A stretch of DNA of 64,000 nucleotides from Alphaproteobacteria bacterium. GTDB taxonomy: Bacteria; Pseudomonadota; Alphaproteobacteria; Rickettsiales; JABCZZ01. The notes under the pieces were generated by a model, which saw only the letters and a program-made list of their open reading frames with translations, did not search any database and had not been told where the DNA came from. Both the position numbers and the translations under genes were made by a program. Positions 27,048 to 34,810 of the stretch are shown piece by piece. How positions within the stretch are numbered: the first letter of the stretch is position 1; each line of letters begins with the position of its first letter. The stretch covers positions 62,001-126,000 of the forward strand of contig JABCZZ010000001.1 of NCBI GenBank assembly GCA_013289445.1. The letters are read 5' to 3'.

Positions 27048-27991
27048 GCGGTTTTCTTCACGGGGCGCTGCTCAATAAAATGTTTTTTGTACATGCGCTT
27101 AAGCCCGTCCGTGAGCCCCACGCGTGGGCGCCATTCTAACTCAAAAAGCCCCTTGGAATCCAGCACTTTCCGGGGCGCTCCGTCGGGTTTTGCGGTATCG
27201 AATCGTATTTTCCCATTATATCCAATGACTTGAGCGATTTCACCTGCAAGATCAGCAATGGTGGCTTCCTGCATAGTCCCCACATTAATAATGGCGCTAT
27301 CATCCCGATTTTTCATGAGAAAGATAAAGGCATCGGCGACGTCATCCACATAGATGAATTCGCGTTTAGGCGTTCCGGTGCCCCAGATAACCACTTCTGT
27401 GAGCTCTTTTGCCTTGGCATCATGGAAGCGTTGCATGAGCGCCGGGATGACATGTGAGGCCTTGGGATCAAAATTATCTCCCACGCCGTACGTATTCGTA
27501 GGCATGGGGATGACTACCTTCATGCCATATTGCTTGGCGTAGCTTTGCGCCATGATGATGCCGTTAATCTTGGCGGCAGCATAGGCAATATTGGTGGGCT
27601 CAATCGGGCCGTTGAGGAATTCGGATTCTTTCACCGGCTGCGGCGCCATTTTAGGATAGGTGCAGGCAGAGCCAGGAAACAGCAGTTTCTTGACCTTCTG
27701 CTGCTTTGCCGCTTCAAATACCGAAAGCTGCATCGCTGTGTTGTCATAGATGAATTCACCGGGATAGGCGTCGTTGGCATGAATGCCCCCCACGCGCGCC
27801 GCGAGGTGAAATACATAATCCGGTATATGCTTGGCAAAATAGCTGCTGACCGCAGGCGCATCACGCAGCTCAAGCTCGTTATGGGCAGGTGCAAGCAGCC
27901 GCGTAAATCCTGCCTCATTTAGCAAGCGCAAAAGCGCGCTGCCAATCATGCCTGACGCGCCTGTGATAAGAATTGTGTCCCCGGTTTTCAT
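27044..27991 (-). CDS. GDP-L-fucose synthase-like NAD-dependent epimerase/reductase
   Basis: An extended SDR of 315 residues. It has Rossmann motif ILITGASGMIGSALLRLL, the HLAARVGGIHAND segment, SACTYP (catalytic Ser region), NIAYAAAKINGIIMAQSYAKQYG with the Tyr-x3-Lys pair, and PTNTYGVGDNFDPKASHVIPALMQRF, as in WcaG/Fcl. Fcl proper converts GDP-4-keto-6-deoxymannose to GDP-fucose. No gmd is seen here, and paralogues in other bacteria act on GDP-6-deoxy-4-keto-heptose, so that substrate is an attractive alternative. ATG 27991 begins just before the Rossmann strand. It is the first gene of the glycan operon. Confidence 0.85.
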   Translation of the reverse strand: MKTGDTILITGASGMIGSALLRLLNEAGFTRLLAPAHNELELRDAPAVSSYFAKHIPDYVFHLAARVGGIHANDAYPGEFIYDNTAMQLSVFEAAKQQKVKKLLFPGSACTYPKMAPQPVKESEFLNGPIEPTNIAYAAAKINGIIMAQSYAKQYGMKVVIPMPTNTYGVGDNFDPKASHVIPALMQRFHDAKAKELTEVVIWGTGTPKREFIYVDDVADAFIFLMKNRDDSAIINVGTMQEATIADLAGEIAQVIGYNGKIRFDTAKPDGAPRKVLDSKGLFELEWRPRVGLTDGLKRMYKKHFIEQRPVKKTA

Positions 27992-28053
27992 ACTGGCTGG
28001 GCTTATAGCATATATGGCCCGCAAAGTATGTAATTTTAATGTCCGTTAGCGGC

Positions 28054-28392
28054 TCACCTGAACCTATTTCCAGGGGTGTCCTGCTCTGGCACACCTTCGT
28101 TGGGGCCTGTGATTTTCTGCCCGGGTGCTCTGCCAACCATCTGAAGAAAAGTAAGCCTATGTTCGCTGGTCATTTTCTTTAAATCATTCACCGAAGCCGA
28201 AATCGCAATTTGTGTCTTTTGTCCATCTTCGACAGGGCCGATACAGGTTGCCCCTCCAGGCGGCATCAAGGCGCTATCGAGCGCCCTGCAAAACATTTCC
28301 CACGATCCTGCATGTCCGCCGCTGCCTACTTTCGTCCACGGAATATCGAGTATCACATAGGTGAGCGGAGGATGTTTGCTTGCTTCTTTCAC
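28054..28392 (-). CDS. Possible 112-residue uncharacterised protein upstream of the glycan operon
   Basis: Not recognised. The reading frame starts at GTG 28392 and has no convincing ribosome-binding site. The composition looks protein-like (YVILDIPWTKVGSGGHAGSWEMF, then VEDGQKTQIAISASVNDLKKM and EHRLTFLQMVGR). It lies about 60 nt before the fcl-like gene on the same strand. It could be the C-terminal remnant of a longer gene, or noncoding. No membrane or export signal. Confidence 0.38.
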   Translation of the reverse strand: MKEASKHPPLTYVILDIPWTKVGSGGHAGSWEMFCRALDSALMPPGGATCIGPVEDGQKTQIAISASVNDLKKMTSEHRLTFLQMVGRAPGQKITGPNEGVPEQDTPGNRFR

Positions 28393-28602
28393 GCTGATGT
28401 CATGGCAGTAAGTTCCGCACGCGGCACTCCCTCCTTAAAAAGACCAGCAAGAAAATGCACAAGTTTTGTGTCGGACTTCGTCATAAACAAATATCATTCT
28501 AGCATGAAAATACTTTATTTTTTGTTAATCACATTCTTTCCTCAGATATATTTTTTGAAAAAGCTGTTTTCATCTGTGCAGTCTTTCGTTATTGAGGCAC
28601 CC

Positions 28603-29808
28603 ATGCAACCTTCGCCGCGCACCCCTTCTTTCATTTTACCGTTACTTGGCGCGCTCAGTGTCATCACGCCGTTTGCCATTGACCTCTGCCTGCCGGCTTT
28701 TCCGCAAATGGCTAAGGATCTTTCTGCCACGACTGCGGTGGTGTCGCTTTGCCTGTCGACTTATTTTATTGGCCTCGCTTTCGGTCAGATTTTTTACGGC
28801 CCCCTGCTCGACCGCTTCGGTCGCAAACCTCCGCTCTATTTTGGCCTGATCCTTTTTATACTCGCCTCGATTGGCTGTTATCTTTCTAAAGACATTCATA
28901 CGCTATTGCTGCTGCGTTTTATCCAGGCGATAGGTGGATGTGCGGCGCAGGTGGCATCGATAGCGATGGTGCGCGATTTTTATCCATCGCATGAAAGCGC
29001 AAAGATTTTCTCGCTGCTGTTTCTTTTTATCGGCGTTTCGCCCCTGCTGGCGCCCACCGTGGGCAGCCTCATCACCGTCTATGCAGGATGGCGCATGGTC
29101 TTTCTGCTGCTGGCTATCATCGCCGCAATTATCCTGGGGTTCATCTTCCGGTTTTTGCCCGAAGCCCATACTCCCGATAAAAGCATTTCGCTTAAAGCCG
29201 GGCCAATCATCGCTGAATTCTTTCATATCGCCATGAATGCCCGCTTCATCACTTATGCGCTGGCGGGTGCCTTTTCCTTTGCCGGGTTGTTCGCCTATGT
29301 CGCGGGCTCGCCTATCATTTTCATGGAGCAATATCATATGAGCGCGCGCGCATTTGGCGCTGTCTTCGCCACATTGGCGGTGGGATTTATCGGCAGCAAT
29401 CAGGTGAATGTCATGCTGCTGAAGCGTTATTCCAGTGAATTACTGTTTTCGCGTGCGCTCTTTGTGCAGACTATAACAGGCGCGCTCCTCTTGCTGGGCG
29501 CCGCACTGGACTGGTGGGGGCTCACGGCCACGCTAATCTGGCTATTCATATTTCTTGGCTGTGCGGGCATTCTCTACCCTAACGCAGCGGCACTCGCACT
29601 CGAGCCATTCACCAGGAACACCGGTAGCGCTGCGGCACTGCTCGGCGTGCTGCAATTGGGTGTCGGTGCGATTATTTCGTCGGGCATCAGCGTAACCGTC
29701 ACGCATAACAGCCTTCCCATCCTCGCCATTCTTGCCATTACACCGGTGATAGGGTTGGTAATTTTTCTTGCCGGCCGGAAAAAAGCGCGTGTCGTGATTG
29801 CCGATTAA
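28603..29808 (+). CDS. Bcr/CflA-type MFS drug transporter
   Basis: Twelve-helix major facilitator of 401 residues, of the drug:H+ antiporter type related to Bcr/CflA. The N-terminus FILPLLGALSVITPFAIDLCLPAFPQMAKDL is characteristic of that group; the loop 2-3 motif GPLLDRFGRKPPLYFGL (about residues 65-81) and the RDFYPSHESAKIFSLLFLFIGVSPLLAPTVGS segment follow. ATG 28603 is chosen because it directly precedes the first helix; an ATG at 28504 in the same frame would add a hydrophobic stretch of unclear purpose. It ends 7 nt from the convergent gene at 29816. Substrate unknown. Confidence 0.9.
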   Translation: MQPSPRTPSFILPLLGALSVITPFAIDLCLPAFPQMAKDLSATTAVVSLCLSTYFIGLAFGQIFYGPLLDRFGRKPPLYFGLILFILASIGCYLSKDIHTLLLLRFIQAIGGCAAQVASIAMVRDFYPSHESAKIFSLLFLFIGVSPLLAPTVGSLITVYAGWRMVFLLLAIIAAIILGFIFRFLPEAHTPDKSISLKAGPIIAEFFHIAMNARFITYALAGAFSFAGLFAYVAGSPIIFMEQYHMSARAFGAVFATLAVGFIGSNQVNVMLLKRYSSELLFSRALFVQTITGALLLLGAALDWWGLTATLIWLFIFLGCAGILYPNAAALALEPFTRNTGSAAALLGVLQLGVGAIISSGISVTVTHNSLPILAILAITPVIGLVIFLAGRKKARVVIAD

Positions 29809-29815
29809 AACGGTT

Positions 29816-30457
29816 TTATTTTACGTACCATTTTCGGTAGAAATACGTAAACACCGCCGCCACGAGAAATAGCTCTAGGATAGTGGCATAGATAGAATTG
29901 AAAAAATCCTCTGGCGCGGAAACCGTGCCGAGCGCCTTTATCCGGCCCATCAACGATCCTTCTTTCTGTAATTGCGCCAGTTGAGCCGTGGATTGCCCGA
30001 TAATGCGGTAAAGCCGGTTAATTTCGAGCATTTCAGTTTCGGATAATTTTTTCTTCGGCAACGATCGGTCAGTGTAAAAATATTTTGTCATCGAATTGAA
30101 TTCAAGCTCACGACCTACAAACATTTCGGTGGGATTCAAATCAGAGGAAACATTATCATATCTTTCATAGGGAAGTTCCTGGGTAGAGCGCACATCCACC
30201 GTGTTAAAGTCCGGTTTGATGGCTCCGTCATGAAACCAGCCCGGAGAATAAATCTGTATGGGCGCCCATTGGGTGCGCGGCTTATGGGTTATCGGCTGAT
30301 TGACGATGTCTTTGACGCGCTGCTCGGCTTTATCTTTTTGCGATTGCCATGCAGCAATCTGCTCCTCGCGCGTGGCTGCGGGCGCAGCGTCGCTTTGCGA
30401 CCAGGCATTGGCGCCCAATAAAAGAAAAACAGGTAATAATACCGCTGCTATTTTCAT
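29816..30457 (-). CDS. Exported, membrane-tethered 213-residue uncharacterised protein
   Basis: Not recognised. A signal peptide (MKIAAVLLPVFLLLGANAWSQ) is followed by a charged helical part (TREEQIAAWQSQKDKAEQRVKDIV), a middle region rich in aromatic and acidic residues, a second helical part (KKKLSETEMLEINRLYRIIGQSTAQLAQL), and a C-terminal hydrophobic helix (ILELFLVAAVFTYFYRKWYVK), so the protein would be anchored at its C-terminus with its body in the periplasm. No close neighbour on the same strand suggests a role. Confidence 0.65.
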   Translation of the reverse strand: MKIAAVLLPVFLLLGANAWSQSDAAPAATREEQIAAWQSQKDKAEQRVKDIVNQPITHKPRTQWAPIQIYSPGWFHDGAIKPDFNTVDVRSTQELPYERYDNVSSDLNPTEMFVGRELEFNSMTKYFYTDRSLPKKKLSETEMLEINRLYRIIGQSTAQLAQLQKEGSLMGRIKALGTVSAPEDFFNSIYATILELFLVAAVFTYFYRKWYVK

Positions 30458-30783
30458 ATTATTCTTTACGCTTATATTCGATAACGGTTTTTGTATTCCC
30501 TATGTCATTGCCCCGCAACCGTCTCAAGTTGTGTCAGGCGAAAGACATTCCCGTCAAGTATGTAATTGCAAATCTCCGTAGTTATTATAGCTACCCGGCC
30601 TGCATGACGTGTGCATGGTGTTTGAGAAACGATGAAGCCTTGGCCGTCCGAAGCGCAGATTCCATCACAGCGATGGGCTCTGCTCTTTTATGGCCTGCTG
30701 CTTCTTTACCATCTTGATTTTTTATGGATTTAACATCAAACTGTTTTTCTGGCTACCTCTTCAACCGTTCCGCTTCCTATTCC
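30458..30783. other. 326-nt intergenic region, nothing supported
   Basis: Lies between two divergent genes and should hold their promoters. Short open frames exist but have no ribosome-binding site or recognisable protein sequence. No tRNA, hairpin terminator or repeat was noticed. Confidence 0.5.
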
Positions 30784-31233
30784 ATGTCCATATCAAAAAC
30801 ATCACTGACGATAGCCTTCTTATTATGTGCATTTACTTACGCTTCGGCTGAGGCATTTCCTAGAGTTAATATAGAAGAAAAATGTAAAGGAGATGCAGAT
30901 GCGAAGGCTTTCTGTGAAGGGTATGCTAGGGCTAAGAAGAATAATGAAACCGTTGGCGAGCTCTTGAATGAATGTAATCAAAGTAAATTTTATTGCGGGG
31001 GTTATTTACAGGCTTTGCTGGAACCATTTACCTTCCAGGTCTGTCACGCATATCAATCCCTTACAAATGAAGCCGCTGTAAACTTTTTCTTGAAATGGGC
31101 AGCAGCTCATCCCGAATTTTCTAAACTCGCCGCAAGCGACGGTATTTGGCGTGCTGCAGATGATGATATGGAGATGGAAAGTTGCATGCACTTGGGCGGC
31201 GCAGGCCCTCCCCCGAATCCGCAGAACAAATGA
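30784..31233 (+). CDS. Exported Cys-rich protein, possibly Rap1a/Tai-like
   Basis: A 149-residue protein starting at ATG 30784 with signal peptide SKTSLTIAFLLCAFTYASAEA. The mature part has six cysteines in the pattern KCKGDADAKAFCEGYARAK, LNECNQSKFYCGGYLQAL, FQVCHAY and MESCMH, with NFFLKWAAAHPEFSKLAA between the last two. The arrangement 'FCxGY ... WAAAHPEF ... C' resembles Rap1a/Tai immunity-type domains, small periplasmic disulfide-bonded proteins; this is a tentative likeness. No neighbouring toxin gene is visible. A 20-residue upstream extension in frame looks like noncoding sequence. Confidence 0.65.
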   Translation: MSISKTSLTIAFLLCAFTYASAEAFPRVNIEEKCKGDADAKAFCEGYARAKKNNETVGELLNECNQSKFYCGGYLQALLEPFTFQVCHAYQSLTNEAAVNFFLKWAAAHPEFSKLAASDGIWRAADDDMEMESCMHLGGAGPPPNPQNK

Positions 31234-31623
31234 GCTTTGATTTAATTAGCTACCGCCCGTCGCGATCGCGCTCACGCCGCCATCAGAGAAGCATGACCAT
31301 TCACGGACACATTTGTTTTGCGGGAATTCTGCTTTTGCTAATGCTGGCTGATGGCGTTTGACATTTTGACAAGCCACGCGCGGTCTTTGGCCGTTTCAAG
31401 AACATCGGCAGTCGAAAAATACTTCGCGCTGTTTTGAGCGGGATTGCCAAGCGGCTTGGGCAGCCGGGCATTGACCAGCGCGGGAATCTTGACCGTAAAC
31501 GCATAGTGCAGAGCTTGGTCTTCCCAAACCGCTTGAGCTATATTTGTCGCCAAGATTTTCGAAAAACTGAATTAGCGCTGCCTTTCAGGCTCTTGCAGGC
31601 TAAATCTGAGGGACAGAGTGGTT
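31234..31623. other. 390-nt region with no supported gene
   Basis: Between the Cys-rich exported protein and tRNA-Ala. A 71-codon minus-strand frame at 31338-31553 begins with TTG, has no ribosome-binding site and matches nothing recognised. Its end (STADVLETAKDRAWLVKMSNAISQ) looks protein-like, so a gene remnant is possible. Nothing else stands out. Confidence 0.35.
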
Positions 31624-31699
31624 TGGTGGAGCATAACGGAGTCGAACCGTTGACCTCTTCCATGCCATGGAAGCGCTCTACCAGCTGAGCTAATGCCCC
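31624..31699 (-). tRNA. tRNA-Ala (anticodon GGC)
   Basis: Complete 76-nt cloverleaf on the minus strand with encoded CCA. The acceptor stem GGGGCAT/ATGCTCC contains the G3-U70 wobble pair that is the identity element of alanine tRNAs. The anticodon arm CTTCC-ATGGCAT-GGAAG gives GGC, and the T arm contains GGTTCGACTCC. Confidence 0.96.
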
Positions 31700-31848
31700 A
31701 TACGGGAAATCAAGGCGCCTAGAGATAGCGAATCCAGTACAGGAGTCAATTTTTTTATGGTTTTTTAGCCCAGGATCCGTAGCACCGCGCGCTTTTTCTG
31801 GAGATTTACGGGCTCGTACGCTATGATTGCCCAGCTTTAGGGAGCGCC

Positions 31849-32292
31849 ATGCCCGGCCAAGAAACTGAAAATTCCGACCATTCCGCCCTGCGGCGTTATG
31901 TGAATGACAGCAGTTGCGTGCGCATTAGCTATCCCCTTCTGGAAGCCTTTTGCAGGCAAGCAACCAAAGCAGGGCTAAGAAGCGATCAAAAGGAAGAGAC
32001 ACCCCTCGATTCTCAAATGGCGGGTGTCTTTGTGATACTCATGTCGCATCTGCGCGGCATGGCCGGTGCAGAGATTGTTTGCGATCGCTCGCAGATAGAT
32101 CATCTGGCGGCCCGCGTTTCCAGCTTCCCTTCAGACGGACAGCCCGCAAGCCAGGTTCCAAACAAGGAGCTTCGGTTCAGGCGGATGATTCAGGAATGCT
32201 GGGATCAGGCGATAGAAATATCCGGCGCAAGCAAGCTGCCGCCACTTCGTGGCAGGGCGAAACCCGATGGCTCCCGAGGCACTCCTGGCTGA
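31849..32292 (+). CDS. 147-residue uncharacterised protein upstream of the flagellar operon
   Basis: Not recognised. ATG 31849 has GGGAG 5 nt upstream. No signal peptide; the centre is helical and amphipathic (YPLLEAFCRQATKAGLRSD, MAGVFVILMSHLRGMAGAEIV), then KELRFRRMIQECWDQAIEIS and a polar Pro/Arg/Gly-rich tail. Probably cytoplasmic. It lies between tRNA-Ala and the candidate sigma-54 promoter of flgF, on the same strand as the flagellar genes, but no link to flagella can be shown. Confidence 0.6.
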   Translation: MPGQETENSDHSALRRYVNDSSCVRISYPLLEAFCRQATKAGLRSDQKEETPLDSQMAGVFVILMSHLRGMAGAEIVCDRSQIDHLAARVSSFPSDGQPASQVPNKELRFRRMIQECWDQAIEISGASKLPPLRGRAKPDGSRGTPG

Positions 32293-32368
32293 GCAAAACA
32301 GCCTCTTTTTACCCATCTCCCCGGCAATTCTTGCCGCCCGGCAGGCAGAATAGTACTTTATCCACAGG

Positions 32369-32383
32369 AATATTGGCAATATT
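32369..32383. promoter_or_regulatory. AATATTG-N-CAATATT dyad upstream of the flgF promoter
   Basis: Perfect 7-1-7 inverted repeat centred at 32376, roughly 35 nt upstream of the -24 element of the candidate sigma-54 promoter. Enhancer-binding activators of flagellar sigma-54 promoters bind such upstream dyads, so this may be the activator site; alternatively it is chance AT-rich symmetry. Confidence 0.4.
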
Positions 32384-32409
32384 ACACTGAAATATAATAA
32401 TAAAATGGC

Positions 32410-32425
32410 TGGCATAAAACATGCA
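32410..32425 (+). promoter_or_regulatory. Candidate sigma-54 (-24/-12) promoter of flgFGAH
   Basis: TGGCATAAAACATGCA matches the sigma-54 consensus (TGGCAC-N5-TTGCA) with the essential GG and GC exactly 10 nt apart (32411-32412 and 32423-32424). Transcription would begin near 32436, about 60 nt before the flgF ATG. Sigma-54 control of middle and late flagellar operons is well known in flagellated alphaproteobacteria such as Caulobacter. The mismatch is ATGC for TTGC. Confidence 0.55.
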
Positions 32426-32498
32426 TAAGCTAATAAGCGGTAGGGTAATAAAGGTACTAACACCCCGCTTTAAAGGGGGCGACTAAAAGGGCAAAGTT

Positions 32499-33224
32499 AT
32501 GGATACGAGCATCTATATCGCGCTGTCAAAAGAAACGGGCATCTTCCGCGACCTGGAAGTGACTGCCAACAACCTCGCCAACGTCAATACTTCCGGCTAT
32601 CAGGGCGAGGATTTACTGTTTAACGACTACCTCACCGCCGGCAGCAATCAGGAAGGCAAAGTCGCATTCACCAATGATATCGCCACCTATCGCAATATAC
32701 AGCAAGGCTCCCTGCAGGTAACCAACGCGCCGCTGGATGCCGCCATTGAAGGCCGCGGCTATTTTGCCGTGCAGACGCCGCTGGGCACACGCTACACGCG
32801 TAACGGTAACTTTAAGATCGATCCGAACGGCAATCTTACCACTTCCGAGGGATATACCGTGCTTGATGATAGTAATCAGGCGATTACCTTCGACACTATT
32901 GATCGCAAGATCGACATCCGCGAAGACGGCGGCATCACCGTCGACGGCGGCGAACGCGGCAATATAAAAATCGTGCAGTTCGATAACGAGCAGCTCATGC
33001 ACAAGGTCGGCAACACTCTCTACACTTCCGATGCCACTCCTCGCCCCGCCGACAATTACCGTGTCGTCGCCGGCGCGCTGGAGCGTTCCAATGTGCAGCC
33101 GTTTACTGCCATCACCCATCTTCTCTATGTTACCCGCAGCGCCAGCGACACGGCGAACCTGATCAATACGATGTATACGCTGGAGCGCAATGCTTCCAAC
33201 ACACTCGCTAAAATCTACACCTGA
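32499..33224 (+). CDS. flgF: Flagellar basal-body rod protein FlgF
   Basis: Proximal-rod protein of the flagellar basal body, exported by the flagellar type III apparatus. The 241-residue product begins with the rod-protein signature TSIYIALSKETGIFRDLEVTANNLANVNTSGYQ. The central D1 part includes APLDAAIEGRGYFAVQTPLGTRYTRNGNFKID, and it ends with a helix containing NTMYTLERNASNTLAKIY. Together with flgG, flgA and flgH it forms the usual alphaproteobacterial rod/L-ring operon. Confidence 0.95.
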   Translation: MDTSIYIALSKETGIFRDLEVTANNLANVNTSGYQGEDLLFNDYLTAGSNQEGKVAFTNDIATYRNIQQGSLQVTNAPLDAAIEGRGYFAVQTPLGTRYTRNGNFKIDPNGNLTTSEGYTVLDDSNQAITFDTIDRKIDIREDGGITVDGGERGNIKIVQFDNEQLMHKVGNTLYTSDATPRPADNYRVVAGALERSNVQPFTAITHLLYVTRSASDTANLINTMYTLERNASNTLAKIYT

Positions 33225-33255
33225 TAATAAAAAATAAAATCACAGGGAGCACACT

Positions 33256-34044
33256 ATGTTTCTTTCACTCGATATCGCCGCCACCGGCCTGCAGGCTCAG
33301 CAGACCAACGTCGACGTTATCTCGCAGAACTTGGCGAACTTAAGCACCACTGCCTATAAACGCCAGCTGCCCGAATTCCGCGACCTGCTGTATCAGGATC
33401 TGCGCCGTGTGGGTGCAACCTCCAGCGATACCGGCACCATTATCCCGACCGGCGTTCAGCTGGGTCTGGGCGTGCAGACCTCTGCCATTCACCGCGATGT
33501 CCAGCAAGGTACGTTCAACAGCACGACGGAGCCGCTTGATCTCGCCATCAATGGCCGCGGCTATTTCCAGATTACCATGCCCGACGGCACCACTTCCTAT
33601 ACACGCGACGGTACGTTCCAGCTCTCTCCCACGGGTGAAATCGTGACCGCCGACGGTTTCCCGCTCACGCCAAACATCACGGTGCCGACGGACGCCACCG
33701 CCATCAGCATCAACACGTCGGGCGTAGTCGAAGCCACGATTCCCGCACAGATCAACCCCAGTAACATTGGCCAGATACAGCTTGCGACCTTCATCAATGA
33801 AAATGGTCTGCAGGCGCTGGGAGATAACCTCTATGCCGAAACCCAGGCGTCAAGCACCCCGGTTATCGGCACGCCGGGCCTTGATGGCGTGGGTTCCATC
33901 CAACAAGGCTTTCTTGAAAATTCCAACGTCAATCCGGTGACCGAAATCACCAATCTGATCGTGGCGCAGCGCGCTTATGAAATGAATACCAAGGTCATCA
34001 CCGCAGCCGACCAGATGCTGCAAACCCTCTCGCAGGTAGGGTAA
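33256..34044 (+). CDS. flgG: Flagellar basal-body rod protein FlgG
   Basis: Distal-rod protein of the flagellar basal body. The 262-residue product has LDIAATGLQAQQTNVDVISQNLANLSTTAYKR at the N-terminus, EPLDLAINGRGYFQITMPDGTTSYTRDGTF in the centre, and the C-terminal NVNPVTEITNLIVAQRAYEMNTKVITAADQML helix of the FlgG/FlgE group. AGGGAG lies 7 nt before the ATG. It follows flgF by about 30 nt. Confidence 0.96.
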   Translation: MFLSLDIAATGLQAQQTNVDVISQNLANLSTTAYKRQLPEFRDLLYQDLRRVGATSSDTGTIIPTGVQLGLGVQTSAIHRDVQQGTFNSTTEPLDLAINGRGYFQITMPDGTTSYTRDGTFQLSPTGEIVTADGFPLTPNITVPTDATAISINTSGVVEATIPAQINPSNIGQIQLATFINENGLQALGDNLYAETQASSTPVIGTPGLDGVGSIQQGFLENSNVNPVTEITNLIVAQRAYEMNTKVITAADQMLQTLSQVG

Positions 34045-34048
34045 GGCC

Positions 34049-34810
34049 ATGAGGGCAATCCTTTTAACCATACTGGTCTCTACCTTTCTCTTCTGGCTCA
34101 CTGACAGCAGCCTTGCCCAGATAGTGCAGCCGCCGGAACAAAACCACATTCTTACTGCCAAGGATGCTTCTGCCCTTGTCGCCGATGCGCTTTCGCGCGC
34201 AGGTGCCGGCGATGAGATCAAGGTTTCGCTCACTGGCATGCAGGATGAAGATGCGCTGGCCGTTGCCGCCAAACCCATCCATGCCGACATTGACGGCCTC
34301 GATCTGGACAAAGCGCATAATCGCTGGCAGGCCGTGCTGATCATCGAAGCCGACGGTAAGAATCTCGCACCGGTAAAACTTTCCGGCCGCTATGATGAAA
34401 TGGCCCAGGTGCCGATGCTCAAACGCCAGTTGCAGGCGGGCGACGTCATCAGCGAGGATGATATAGAATGGAATCGCGAGCCGGTGCAGCATCTGCGCAA
34501 GAATACCATCACCGAAACCAGCGAGCTGATAGGCAAATCTCCCCGCCGCGTGATTTCGCAGGGCCGCGCCATCCGCCGTGAAGAAATCGCAAGCCCGGCC
34601 ATTATCAATAAGGGGGCGCGTATCACGATTTACTACAAGTCACGCAATCTTGAAATCAAGACGCTCGGAGAGGCTATCGACAGCGGCGCCAAAGGCGACG
34701 TGATCAGGGTTAAAAATGTTGCCAGCAAATCCATCATTCAAGGAACGGTGGAAAGCAGTGATCTCGTACGCGTTACCTCTCCCGACAGCACTTCCGCGGA
34801 GGCCATGTGA
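34049..34810 (+). CDS. flgA: Flagellar P-ring assembly chaperone FlgA
   Basis: Periplasmic chaperone for assembly of the FlgI P-ring. The 253-residue product has a signal peptide (MRAILLTILVSTFLFWLTDSSLA), and the C-terminal SAF-type region VPMLKRQLQAGDVISEDDIEWNREP, RRVISQGRAIRREEI and VKNVASKSIIQGTVESSDLVRV, which are family landmarks. The stop overlaps the flgH start (TGATG). Confidence 0.94.
   Translation: MRAILLTILVSTFLFWLTDSSLAQIVQPPEQNHILTAKDASALVADALSRAGAGDEIKVSLTGMQDEDALAVAAKPIHADIDGLDLDKAHNRWQAVLIIEADGKNLAPVKLSGRYDEMAQVPMLKRQLQAGDVISEDDIEWNREPVQHLRKNTITETSELIGKSPRRVISQGRAIRREEIASPAIINKGARITIYYKSRNLEIKTLGEAIDSGAKGDVIRVKNVASKSIIQGTVESSDLVRVTSPDSTSAEAM

Noticed and set aside
28210..28602. 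131-residue N-terminal extension of the MFS transporter
   Set aside because: The added sequence has no MFS similarity, and the ATG at 28603 directly precedes the first membrane helix.
30349..30717. 122-codon plus-strand frame
   Set aside because: Overlaps the exported protein gene at 29816-30457 and lacks a ribosome-binding site or recognisable sequence.
31338..31553. 71-codon minus-strand frame near tRNA-Ala
   Set aside because: TTG start, no ribosome-binding site, no recognised family. It may be a gene remnant but is not supportable as a gene.
32358..32366. Perfect DnaA-box sequence TTATCCACA as a sign of a replication origin
   Set aside because: A single box, with another isolated one (TTATACACA) at 44644-44652. 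No box cluster, AT-rich unwinding region or origin-linked genes are present.
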